Assembly (NCBI GenBank): GCA_032207245.1
Contig: CM063500.1
Coordinates: 60,154,661-60,218,660 of the forward strand
Source: Pardosa pseudoannulata
Taxonomy: Eukaryota; Arthropoda; Arachnida; Araneae; Lycosidae
DNA length: 64,000 nt
Reading direction: 5' to 3'
Part shown: piece by piece, positions 38,661 through 48,219 of the stretch
Position numbering within the stretch: the first letter of the stretch is position 1
Layout of the letters: every line of letters starts with the position of its first letter
Translations under genes and position numbers: made by a program
Notes under the pieces: generated by a model
Seen by the model: the letters and a program-made list of their open reading frames with translations, nothing else
What the model was told of the DNA's origin: nothing
Databases searched by the model: none

Positions 38661-38689
38661 CATTAAGATGAATGATCGCCGAATGGTTA

Positions 38690-38832
38690 CAGTGCTGGCC
38701 TTCGGAACCAGAGTTCGTATCCCACTACGGTATGGATGTTTGTAGCCGTTCGGAATTGGCTTTAAGCAGTAGGACCTGGTTTCATTAGCCCTCGTGTTGC
38801 AAAACGTAGATCGTAGCACCCCAAAACCAAAA
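38690..38832 (+). repeat. tRNA-derived SINE, family 1 (best preserved copy)
   Basis: It starts GATCGCCGAATGGTTACAGT with an A-box-like GGTTACAGTGCTGG and a B-box-like GAGTTCGTATCCC. Next come GTTCGGAATTGGCTTTAAGC, AGTAGGACC, TTCATTAGCCCTCG, and then A-rich sequence (CCCCAAAACCAAAAC). Confidence 0.8.
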
Positions 38833-39413
38833 CATTAAAACATATATTTAAATTTATAAATAATTATACATTTATAATTAATTAATTTAAATTTTTATAT
38901 AATTTTAATTTACATAAGCCATTTATGCACATAAAGATATATTTTATAGGTATGTATAAGATATCTTATATATAGAATGAAAGTATTATATATAGAATTA
39001 AGATATATTGTATACATATAGCTAAGGAAGCTCATATATTTTAAAATTTATTTTATAAAATGAGAATGACCGATTATTGTGTTGTTTCAAGGTTACAAAT
39101 ACGTAACTTTTACTTATGTTAATTTTTTGCTCAAAATACAAGTGGAAAACTAATTGATGTCAGTATGTGTACAGTGGTACCTGTCTGATGTTATCGCAAG
39201 ATTTTATCAACGAAATTCTTAAAACTTTCATATAACTATGCAGGGTTGGGAAAAAAAAATCATGTTTTTTAAAAAATAAAAAAATAGATTTTTTTTTATA
39301 TTTTATTCTGAATACTAATTTTAACTGTTGTTTTTATGTTTTTTGCAATATACATAGAATAGCTTGTTATAAGAAGTAACATCTTATCTATCTAGTATAT
39401 TCTACACACTGAT

Positions 39414-40207
39414 CAGGGTTCCCACTCTTTTTCCAGAACAAAAATTAAGGATTTTTAAGGACTTTCTAAGGACCAAAGTAACTTTTTATAAGGACCTATT
39501 CGAAATACACAATATAATGGCATAAACCCTATCTCCTGAGGAACATATTTTAACGATTATGAACCAGACAAGGCATGTTCAATAAATGCCCTACAATATT
39601 TCAAAATTAAGTTTTTAAAAATCCCTAAAATTAATATAAGATAAATCTATTTGACAAAACCTAATTTTGAAAAATGTACATCTAAAGTTTTTTGAGTGAT
39701 CAAACTAAAAATAAATTGTGAATAAAAACAATAATATAAACAGTACTTCCTTAGGATTTAAAAATGACTGATATATATATTTATATAAGAGTTTATATAT
39801 ATATACTAGCTGATTATACCCGGTGCTGCCTGGGAAAGAAGAGGTTTAAACTTTTCTATTAGATTCAATGCAAGGAAAATAAAACTTCCAGAAGTAACTG
39901 AAATATCTACAAACCCCCATCCTCCATTTAATTAAAATCTACATGACTGTTAGCTATTAGGAAAGGGTAGCTGACTTTATACTTTAAACTATTAAGTATA
40001 CAAAAGATTATATATGTCATATAAGAAAACTGATAGGAAATCACATGAGACTGTGGATTTCATTGATGGAGAAATTGATCACATTCCAAATTAAAAATTA
40101 AGGAGTTTTAAGGACCTTTGATAAAATTAAGTAGTTTTAAGGGCCCTTAAAAATGAAAGCTAAAATTAAGGAGTTCTTAAGGACTTTTAAGGACCGTGGG
40201 AACCCTG
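39414..40207. mobile_element. Second hAT-like element nested in copy A
   Basis: It starts CAGGGTTCCCAC and ends GTGGGAACCCTG. CTGAT is present on both sides (39409-39413 and 40208-40212) but only once at the matching place in the uninterrupted paralog near 43060. Subterminal AATTAAGGA-TTTTAAGGACC motifs repeat at both ends. A 5-bp duplication is shorter than the usual 8 bp for hAT, so the subclass is uncertain. Confidence 0.85.
39806..40075 (-). mobile_element. Helitron 3' end nested in the second hAT-like element
   Basis: On the minus strand CCCAGGCAGCACCGGG forms an imperfect hairpin followed by TATAATCAG and CTAG, next to a T. This is the Helitron 3' signature. Sequence from here to about 40075 is foreign to the host MITE, but the 5' TC end is not clear, so the right boundary is approximate. 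Confidence 0.6.
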
Positions 40208-41002
40208 CTGATTACCTAAAATTAAATATATAAATTTTAATCTAAATGCATTCCATTACTTTGTAATTGGATAGTGCAAACTAAATAAGATGTAAATTTA
40301 AAGAACAAATTAAATATTCTTTTAGTGCAAACTATTTATTTAAAAAAACAAATCACAATTATTTATTTCAATATTTTTTAAGCACTGAATTATGGATTTA
40401 ATTGTTTCAATAAAAACACTAGTGTTCATGCTTTATCCACTCCTAATTGGTTATGAAGGCTAGAATGAACAATGCCAAAAAGAAGAAAACTGTCTTTCCA
40501 TTCCAGCAGATGACACCACACTGTTGTTATTTGGTAGACAAACTGGATTTCACGTTCCTATAATACTCTCTTTACCTCCTCTTACATAAAATGAATTCTC
40601 CCAGTCATAATCAATCCTTGTACTACCCCTACTACATACTTTCTTTGGTTTCCTCTACACACATACTTTGGTTATTGTTTCTTAACCTTGTGCTAGAGCT
40701 CCTTGCTCCAGTGAATGGGGGGCTTTTCAGTAAAATAGGCCTTGGGCCGCAGTGCTGGTACCCTTGTGGACCGCACCACCCTAAATCTAAATACTTTCTG
40801 ATAACAACCCCTAAATTCTTGGAAAGTACATGCTATCTATTTACATTTATTTACTTATTGGTATTACTGTACTGACTGATTCCCAATTCTCCTGTCTCTG
40901 GAATATAGGTTTTAAAAGAAGTGGGGAAAAAAAAAAGATTTAAATCAATGATTTTTTTCAAAAAAATCAACTGATTTAAATCATGCCAACCCTGTAACTA
41001 TG

Positions 41003-41165
41003 TGTAACGAGCCTACAGCCTTTGCTGTGAACAGCTTGGAAACTGATGGTAAGTTGGTTGAGAGCACTATGCTCTATTCTGAATGACAAGGATAATTCAT
41101 GCCAGAACAGGATTCAAATTCATGAATACCAGTAGCGAAGATCAGCACTCTACCAAACTGGACAT
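41003..41165 (-). repeat. tRNA-derived SINE, family 2
   Basis: On the minus strand it begins GTCCAGTTTGGTAGAGTGCT, with the A box TGGTAGAGTGCTG. The B-box-like GAATTTGAATCCTG follows at normal tRNA spacing, then an unrelated tail reading TCATTCAGAATAGAGC. It differs from family 1. Confidence 0.6.
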
Positions 41166-41367
41166 TGTTTGGCATGGTTTTGTGAAGTATTACCTCTAGT
41201 TTTGGGTACAATAACCTCTAAATCACATAATCATGAAGTTTAAGAGTCCTTAACTAAACGTGCAGTTTGACAGTACCTTAGAATATGACATAAAAATATA
41301 AATACAAATTTTGATAAGCACACATATTTATGTAGCTTGATCTAAAACTTATCTGTATCAAGAAAGG

Positions 41368-41440
41368 TTGGTTGGTTGGTTTTTGATGTTTAATGGCACT
41401 GTATCCTCATGGGACATATTGTGCCAAACACATATCAAGA
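41368..41440 (+). repeat. Dispersed-repeat-like fragment
   Basis: GGTTGGTTGGTTTTTGATGT, then TTAATGGCACTGTATCC and TTGTGCCAAACACAT, looks like an arthropod interspersed repeat. I have no second copy in this window to prove it. Confidence 0.3.
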
Positions 41441-41585
41441 AAGGAAATTACATCTCTAGATGCTTGATACAGTTTTTAAAAGTTTCAATAGCTCATTACA
41501 TTTCAAACTGAGATGAATTAAACTTGATCTATGTAAAATGACCAAATATTGATATGAACTTCAACATAAATACTTGAAAAATGAT

Positions 41586-42613
41586 AGGCTGCTCTTGGAT
41601 TAGGGGTTCGAATCCCATTGTTGGAATGAATTTTCACAGCCATTCAGAATCCCCTATATAATAATAGCCTAAGTTGTCTGTCCGCGAATTTATGAAGCGG
41701 TTGTACCTGGAATGGATACAGGCATCCATATTGAATTTTTTATGAGTTAGGGTTAGCAAAATTCAAAGAGAGTTCGAAATCCACCTCATCCCTCCCTTTT
41801 CGAGCATTTAATGCTATTATTTCAAGCCTTATTCTAACTCTTATTCTATACTAAATTCATTATTGATAGGATGGCGAGGGTGGAGAGCAATATTTAAGTT
41901 TCTGGACTGTTTTTACTTGACTCATATATTCTAAACATTTCCTTTACCACATGCAAGCTGGCACATGGGATAAAGTGTGTGCCCATTTGTTCGTCGTATT
42001 TCTCGGGTGCAGGGTTCTGCACCCAACGTAGCCTAAAAGTTTAATTTAATGATTTCTGCATTTTTTTTTTGAATTTTTATTCCTAAAATTGTTTTATTAT
42101 TTCTAAAGTTTTATTATTTTTAAAATAAATTTTTACCATTTTTCAAATTTTTAGGATTTTTATTACTTTTATTTTATTAAATTCACGTATTACCATTATT
42201 ATATCAAGCCCCATTTTAAGAGCAAGCGATTAAATTTATCAATTTATCACATAATAAATAGGTAAAAATAACAACTTTTTTTCTAGCATTATGACGTTAT
42301 TCCTTTAAACATCTCATTTAATCATTTCTTATTTTAAATGATTTAAATATCGTCTGCATTATTTCCATACGTTTTATCATTAAACTTAGATATTACGTAA
42401 ATAATTTTCTTAAGGTAATATTTTGGTGCAAAATAGTTCTCAGCCAAAAAAGAAACCATTTTTTTACCTGACTTATAGGGTATTTTACAATTCTGGAAAA
42501 TTAAAAATTTTACTGATCCCATCATATGAAGGGCTATATGCTAGTCAGTTTTAATAGTAAGTTATGGTCTCATTAGTCCTCATGTAGCAAAAAAGTAAAC
42601 TGTAGCCCTCCTA
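41586..42613 (+). repeat. Family 1 SINE split by a Helitron
   Basis: The 5' part (41586-41649) has the B box GGGGTTCGAATCCC and CAGCCATTCAGAA. The 3' part resumes at 42545 with AGTAAGTTATGGTCTCATTA, GTCCTCATGTAGC and AAAAAAGTAAACTGTAGCCC. The break corresponds to GTTCGGAAT in the intact copy at 38690, and the Helitron fills it exactly between A and T. Confidence 0.8.
41650..42544 (+). mobile_element. Non-autonomous Helitron, copy 2
   Basis: It starts TCCCCTATATAATAATAGCC at 41650 and ends TTTACTGATCCCATCATATG, AAGGG, CTATATG, CTAG at 42544. The terminal hairpin is decayed relative to copy 1 (33417-34258). Internal blocks such as AATTTATCAATTTATC and TCTAGCATTATGACGT are shared. It is inserted at A|T in a SINE. 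Confidence 0.9.
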
Positions 42614-42873
42614 ACCCATCATCTTGAATAATAAATCTTTAACTTTTGGAAAAGACACAAACTATGAATACTTTCATATTTTTCTTAGTAAACTTTACAG
42701 CTTTGCTACTGAGCAATGTGATCATGTCCATCTATAGTACAAGTAATTAAAAATTAACTTTTAAACCTTATTTTTTTTTTTAATTATATCTAGAATTATT
42801 ACAGATTCTATAAAAAGAATTGAACAAAATTTTTAAACCTGTGTATGCATGAATTTTCAACAAATAAATTGAA

Positions 42874-43673
42874 CAGGGTTGGAAAAAAATCATGATTTTT
42901 TTAAAAAAAATCAGATTTTTTTTTTATTTAAATCAGATTTTTTTATTATTTTTTTCTGAATACTAATTTTAATTGTTGTTTTTATGTGTTTTTTTTGCAA
43001 TATACATAGAATAGTTTGTTATAAGAAGTCACATCTTATCTATCTAGTATATTCTGCACACTGATTACCTAAACTTAAATACATAAATTTTAATCTAAAT
43101 ACATTCCATTATTTTGTCATTGGATAGTGCAAACTCAATAAGATGTCAATTAAAAGAACAAATTAAATATTCTTTTAATGCAAACTATTTATTTAAAAAA
43201 ACAAATCACAATTATTTCAGTATTTTTTTAAGTACCGAATTATAGATTTCATTGTTTCAATAAAAACACTCGCTTTGATGCTTTATCCACTCCTCATGGG
43301 TTACGAAGGCTAGAATGAACAATACCAAAAGAAGAATACTGTCTTTCCATTCCAGCAGATGAAGCCTCGGCTGTGGTTATTTGGTAGACAAACTGGATTT
43401 CAAGCTCTGTAATACTCTCTTTACCTCCCATTACATAAAATGAATTCCACCAGTCATAATCAATCATTGTACTACCCCTGCTACATATTTTTTGATAACA
43501 ACCCCTAAATTCTTGGAAGCACATGCTATCTATTTACACTTATTTACTTATTGGTATTACTGTACCCAGTTCTCCTGTCTTTGGAATAGAGGTTTTAAAA
43601 GAAGAGAAAAAAAAATGATTTAAATCAATGATTTTTTTTTAAAAATCAACTGATTTAAATCATGCCAACCCTG
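42874..43673 (-). mobile_element. hAT element copy B
   Basis: CAGGGTTGG at 42874 and CCAACCCTG at 43673 are flanked by AAATTGAA and GAATTGAA, a 7-of-8 target duplication. This copy lacks the insertion present in copy A and so serves as its paralogous empty site. A C-terminal hAT transposase remnant lies on the minus strand, which sets the orientation. Confidence 0.9.
43294..43524 (-). pseudogene. hAT transposase C-terminal (dimerisation) fragment
   Basis: A 76-codon frame contains ASSAGMERQYSSFGIVHSSL followed by RN. This is the 'S-S-A-G-x-E-R-x-F/Y-S' signature of the hAT C-terminal dimerisation region. The catalytic part is missing and the frame ends soon after, so it is a dead remnant in copy B. 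Confidence 0.75.
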
Positions 43674-43926
43674 GAATTGAATATCAAATAATGTTTAAAT
43701 AAATGGTTTTAAATGGCAGAAACACTATTATTTTTAATGATTTTTATGAATGATTTACTATTAATTAATAAAATTTAGACAAAATTTAGTTTTACTTTAC
43801 AATTCTTCTCATTAAACCTTTGTTGAAAACCTAAATTTGATATCAACTTTTTAAGTAAACCCAAATCACAACTCACACAAATACCAAACATATACAAATT
43901 GTTTTAGTTCTTTTTTTTTTTATTTA

Positions 43927-45071
43927 AGTACCGGGTGACCGAGCTCCGCTCGGAGAAAACAGGTATCGAAGCTAACTCGAAGATTTAAATTTTCAATTGT
44001 GATTTATCAAAACAATACATGCCATAAGAAAATTTGTGCAACCAATTAGAGAAAAGATAACCGGTTAAAGTGCACCATTGTAAACTATTCTAAACAAAGT
44101 TGTTTGGAGAGGGAACTATTCTATACAAAGGTAAAGTTTGAAAAGTCATAGAAAATAAAATGTAATTGATAACAAAAAATTATACAATTAAAGAAATGGT
44201 ACAAAGTGAGCAGTGTAAAGATTGAAGTGTGTTGAATGGAGAAGCATTCTGACAATGACGGTATCTTCTAGTTCTCCATTTGCGGGTATAATTGAGTTGA
44301 TCGCTTGTTGTTCCAAAATTTCGGCTCCTTGAAGCATTTCATGTAGAGGTGCGTTCTGCATGTTGAAAATGTATCTTGAAATCTGATGAATGTTGAAATG
44401 TCGAACTTTGTTGACGGTGATTTGAAATCGAAATCAGTTCCTTAACACGTTCGCTGCCACCGATGCACTGGCGCGTCAGAGCGGCACCTCCTGGTATGCC
44501 GACGACGCACTAACGCGGCGACGGACTTTGATAAGTTATATGCTCTGTGTTTAGTGTGGCTTTGGAAATTGAACGGCGAGGTTGTTTCGGCACGTTAGTG
44601 AAGCATTATTTTTTAATTTTTTGTGGTTGGTTTTCAAAATTTGTGTTTGCATTATTTTTTTTTACTATATCGTTTATGTGTTATATATACTTTGCTACAT
44701 TAATTTAATATTTAGAGTTGATAGAAAATAAAAATGGAAACCAATATCAAAGAATAAAGACAAATCAATAAAGACTTTTATTATTATTATTATTATTAAT
44801 TTGTCAGAACTACAGCCAATCGATTCCTCTTGGTCGAAAACCCCCGGGTACCAATTTTCACTTGGTTTGGACTCATGAGAAAAAAGTTTGCCCGCACCGG
44901 GGTTCGAACCCGGCCCTATCTGTAGCGCCGAACTACGTGACCTTAGCTCGTCAAAACCGATGCCAATCGATTTCTCGTGACCAAAAACCCCAGATCCCCA
45001 AGTTTACTACAGTTTATTAATTCTGGGGCGATTTTCGACTTGACAACCATTCCTCGTATTATAGTATAGGA
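43927..45071 (-). mobile_element. Probable Helitron of a second family
   Basis: On the minus strand it starts TCCTATACTATAATACGAGG (after an A) and ends with hairpin CCGAGCGGAGCTCGG, then TCACCCGGTA and CTTA. The last four bases differ from the expected CTRR, so the 3' end is either mutated or slightly misplaced. Inside are a CpG-rich patch (44440-44600), a TTA microsatellite (44777-44800) and a tRNA-like block. It is 1.1 kb with no helicase domain. Confidence 0.6.
44886..44965 (-). repeat. tRNA-like block (Pol III B box) inside the Helitron-like element
   Basis: On the minus strand GACGAGCTAAGGTCACG resembles an A box. GGGCCGGGTTCGAACCCCGG holds a perfect B box within a T-arm-like stem, ending TGCGGGC. 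No matching 5' acceptor arm or plausible anticodon arm is present, so it is not a functional tRNA. The flanks 44808-44870 and 44954-45008 share a direct repeat (CAATCGATTYCTC). Confidence 0.5.
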
Positions 45072-46428
45072 TTATCTTAATTTTTTTTTAAATTGGCAAA
45101 TTTAAAATAATTTTTTTAAAAATTCCCAACTGATATTGTACAGATGCCAAGTTACCAAAAAAAATGGTTACTCTAAATACAAGAAAAGATAAACATCACT
45201 TGATTTAAGATGACTTGGCGATATATCTCTGAAGAAATATGCCTCACCAAGAAAATAACATAAATACTTTCCGGACCAATCATAGATGAGAGGAAAGAGA
45301 TTGCCAGCATATGTACATTATCAAAATAATTATTGCCCCAAAAAAGTCGCCAACCGTGCCAACCTAGGAAGCTGGCAATGAATTCTACACTATCCCCATA
45401 TATAAAATTGCATAAAGAAATGTCAAATAAAAACCAAAAGTTTAATTTTTAAACAAATTTTTGAAAAAATTAAGAGGGAAGAAACAGAAAGAAAGGGTTT
45501 CACAGGAAACTCATTAAAAAAGGTTGTCAGACTAATCTTTTTAGTTTTTAAATTGCAGTTAATTTATACCTTCTTTTAACTTATACTCCAAACTTTCATA
45601 TTTAAACATTACAATTCTTTTAAAAAAATTGAAGCAGGCATCTTGCTTACACTAATTATTCAATTTCAACCCCTGTGCCTGACTGAGAGCATCTTTCCCC
45701 CATCTTAGTTGCATCATGATGACAATTTGGCATGAGCAAGAAGGTTGAAAAACAGTCACTAAGGAGGAAAGGTCACTTTTTTTTTTAAAGAAATTAATAA
45801 TTTTTGATAAAAATCTTTGTTTAAATCAGATTTTAGAATGATACTGAAAGTTAAAAAAAACTTAATGTTTTATTTTTATACAATGTCATTTAAAACAATA
45901 CCATTAAACTGAATATATTATAATAAAAATTGTTTTATAAAATACAAAAATGGTTTCTTTAACAGTCTTAAGTATAAAAATGCAAAAAATTATGAGGAAT
46001 CAAAACTTGTAATATTTCATATATTTATTCAATATAAAATGTTAAAAAAAATCTTAGTATTTGCTTCATTATTCTTGTTTTTGAATTAGCAAATGGAACA
46101 ATAATTTATATTTTAATTAACAACTTGTAACAACAATAAATGTAATGAAAATAATCACTGATGAAATTTTAAATCTAGAGCCTTCTAAGAAAAAACATAA
46201 TGACAAAATATTCTTTTAAGGTTGTGATACGAAAATCCAAATTTAACTGCAGTTACCAAAAATGAAACAATTATTAAACAGTTCAAAACATTTTTACTTA
46301 GATACAATCCAGTGTCCCAGAATAAATACATCCAAGATCCCTGAAAAAATGAGACTTGTTTCTAAATAAAAAAATATTTATGACCAAAGTTATAAGAACA
46401 AATTAGTAGATACAATATCAATACGTGA
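45072..46428. other. Downstream flank and probable 3' UTR of PSMA3
   Basis: AT-rich sequence with no second gene. The portion next to 46428 is probably PSMA3 3' UTR, read on the minus strand. Confidence 0.4.
46024..46029 (-). terminator. Candidate PSMA3 polyadenylation signal
   Basis: TTTATT on the plus strand is AATAAA on the minus strand, about 400 bp after the PSMA3 stop. Given the base composition this is suggestive only. Confidence 0.3.
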
Positions 46429-47193
46429 TTAGGTTGATTGATCTTCTAAATCAGAATCATCTTCTACAGCTGCTTTAGCATAATCTTCAGCATCCTTAAA
46501 TACTCGAGAAGGGACAAATACATGTTTTCCTCCAGTTGCTTCACCCACCCAACTTAATTCTAATTCAAAATTTTTATCTTTTACTTCATCATGGACTATG
46601 TAAATTATTTTTGCAGCTTCTTTAACCAACTCAGCAATTGTTTTTTCCTTAAAATTAATCTTTTCCATCTCTGTTTTTGCTGCTTGTTTCGCTTTGCCAA
46701 TAGCACAACCAAAGTATCCCCAAGATATGCCAGACGGATCTATACAGTACATTTGAGGGCCATCATACTCATAGGCTCCCATAATAACACTTGCTCCAAA
46801 AGGTCGACAAGAACTGTATAGCGTGTATGCATGCATATACATACTTACACGGTCCTTTAAATATTTTAAAGGCACAGGTTCATTGTAGTCGGATCTGTAA
46901 TTCCCTGCTTCTACTTTTGCGGTTTCAACGATTTGTCTAGCATCAGCAATCAGACCAGCCACTGCAACTCCAACATGACGATCAACAGTGAAAATTCGTT
47001 TGTTTGCCCCTGCTTCATACAGCTTAGAAGTTACGAGTTTTTCAACTGCAAACACAACACCATCTTTACCTCTTAAGCCGATAGCAGTTCCACTATTTTC
47101 AACAGCTTTCTGGGCATATTCAACTTGAAAAACACGTCCATCAGGAGAAAACTGCGAAGCAGATAAATCATACCCTGTGCCTATAGAACTCAT
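46429..47193 (-). CDS. PSMA3: 20S proteasome subunit alpha type-3 (alpha-7)
   Basis: This structural subunit of the outer alpha ring of the 20S proteasome helps gate substrate entry. It has no protease active site. The 254-residue frame opens with [20 protein letters not shown] and then EYAQKAVE, the alpha-subunit signature that distinguishes it from beta subunits. [42 protein letters not shown] and [16 protein letters not shown] follow in family order. The C-terminus is acidic with a casein-kinase-like EDDSDLED. Length matches the human protein (about 255). The start ATG 47191-47193 is the first in frame and lies at the conserved N-terminus. The coding sequence has no intron, unlike oxt, and no frameshift. 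It could be an ancestral intronless gene or a functional retrocopy. I see no poly-A tract just after the stop. Confidence 0.97.
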   Translation of the reverse strand: MSSIGTGYDLSASQFSPDGRVFQVEYAQKAVENSGTAIGLRGKDGVVFAVEKLVTSKLYEAGANKRIFTVDRHVGVAVAGLIADARQIVETAKVEAGNYRSDYNEPVPLKYLKDRVSMYMHAYTLYSSCRPFGASVIMGAYEYDGPQMYCIDPSGISWGYFGCAIGKAKQAAKTEMEKINFKEKTIAELVKEAAKIIYIVHDEVKDKNFELELSWVGEATGGKHVFVPSRVFKDAEDYAKAAVEDDSDLEDQST

Positions 47194-48165
47194 GGTGCGA
47201 ATATATGTATTAAAAGTAAAATTTAATTCTTAACCAACTTCAAAACAGACTGTAACTAAAACGCCGATGTCAGATAGTGTTATGGTTACAGTGATTGACA
47301 AGTAGCAAATTATGAAACTGAAGAAATCAATAGAAATAATTTAAATATGGCTTAAAATACATTTAAACATTTTTCAAAAGAACAAATAATTTCTTTATTT
47401 CATTTATTAAGACTTTTTATATGATACTATGATATGATAATCATATCCATAGACATACAAATATTGTTCAACTCCATGGGTTTTCGAGATTTAATAAGTA
47501 ACTGTCAAAATATTTAGTTGAAGTTTATTTCGGAGTTTCTGACATTTATGGTGCAACGATTTTCAAAACGTGTAAATATTGTTATATTACGAATCTCAAT
47601 AATAGTGATTACCTTATCTTGTTCTTATAAGGAAAAGTTATATAACACTGGATTTATGCAGTCAAGTCGATATTTAGTTTTGTTTTGATGTTTAGCAGTT
47701 GTACTTGGCTGTGTGTCAAGAGTTTATGTAAGTGACTTTGATTATGTTGAAGTTCTCACTATTTGAGGAATGTGCTAATTCTTTTAAAATATATGTAAAG
47801 CTAATAAAAACATGTATGCATGTACACATGTAGACTGTTAAATATTAGATTTTAGTTTTAATTTGGGTTTTTAGGGTTAATTTATTTGCCTTTTCATAGA
47901 TCACTGTGACTTTAAGGATGTTGTTTCACTTTAAATAAATTTTAAACATTCAAGTTTAAACAGAAATGTTTTGAATTGCATTACTGCAGTTAATTACGCA
48001 ATGCTTGTCTTATTTCACGAAAATGTAGACAGTGTGCATCTAAAAAAGTTCTGTACAATCGCAAAGTATGCTTTAAAATCTAAGAAAAGTTGTTACAGAT
48101 GTTAGGAGGTTTTACATAATTTTCATTTAGACGGGCAAAAATCCGTGCCAAGTGCAACTGTTATC
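47194..48165. promoter_or_regulatory. Divergent intergenic region between PSMA3 (-) and CDC26 (+)
   Basis: About 1 kb without repeats or coding frames that I can identify, lying upstream of PSMA3 and upstream of the proposed CDC26 first exon. Its position makes it the likely shared promoter region. No TATA box at a defined distance is claimed. Confidence 0.4.
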
Positions 48166-48207
48166 AAGATGGCGGACTTTTACCTAAATCATAAGACTTT
48201 GAATAAA
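48166..48207 (+). promoter_or_regulatory. YY1-like AAGATGGCGG element and possible CDC26 first exon
   Basis: AAGATGGCGG at 48166-48175 matches the YY1 core that sits just downstream of the start site in many housekeeping promoters. An ATG at 48169 opens a short frame (MADFYLNHKTLNK) running to a good donor GTAAGA at 48208. Joined to the acceptor at 51837-51838, this frame would stop within two codons. It would then be a 5'-UTR exon with a small upstream frame, not extra protein. Confidence 0.4.
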
Positions 48208-48219
48208 GTAAGAAAGTGA

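Larger units (their letters stand above)
39241..40994. mobile_element. hAT element copy A with nested insertions
   Basis: It starts CAGGGTTGG and ends CCAACCCTG, with a perfect 8-bp duplication TAACTATG on both sides (39233-39240 and 40995-41002). Both ends hold AAATCATG/ATTTAAATCATG blocks. The body aligns with the element at 42874-43673 except for a 794-bp insertion at 39414-40207. Its transposase remnant is too decayed to read. Confidence 0.92.

Noticed and set aside
40591..40875. 94-codon plus-strand frame
   Set aside because: It lies inside hAT copy A, whose coding remnant in copy B runs on the other strand. The frame is hydrophobic by composition only.
44886..44965. Functional tRNA gene
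   Set aside because: The B box and T-arm are good, but there is no matching acceptor stem or credible anticodon arm; it is best read as tRNA-derived repeat.
46591..46821. 76-codon plus-strand frame
   Set aside because: It lies antisense within PSMA3 and has no independent support.
48169..48219. Short protein gene starting MADFYLNHK
   Set aside because: The frame stops after 16 residues if unspliced and almost at once if spliced to the CDC26 exon. The ATG falls inside a YY1-like promoter motif.
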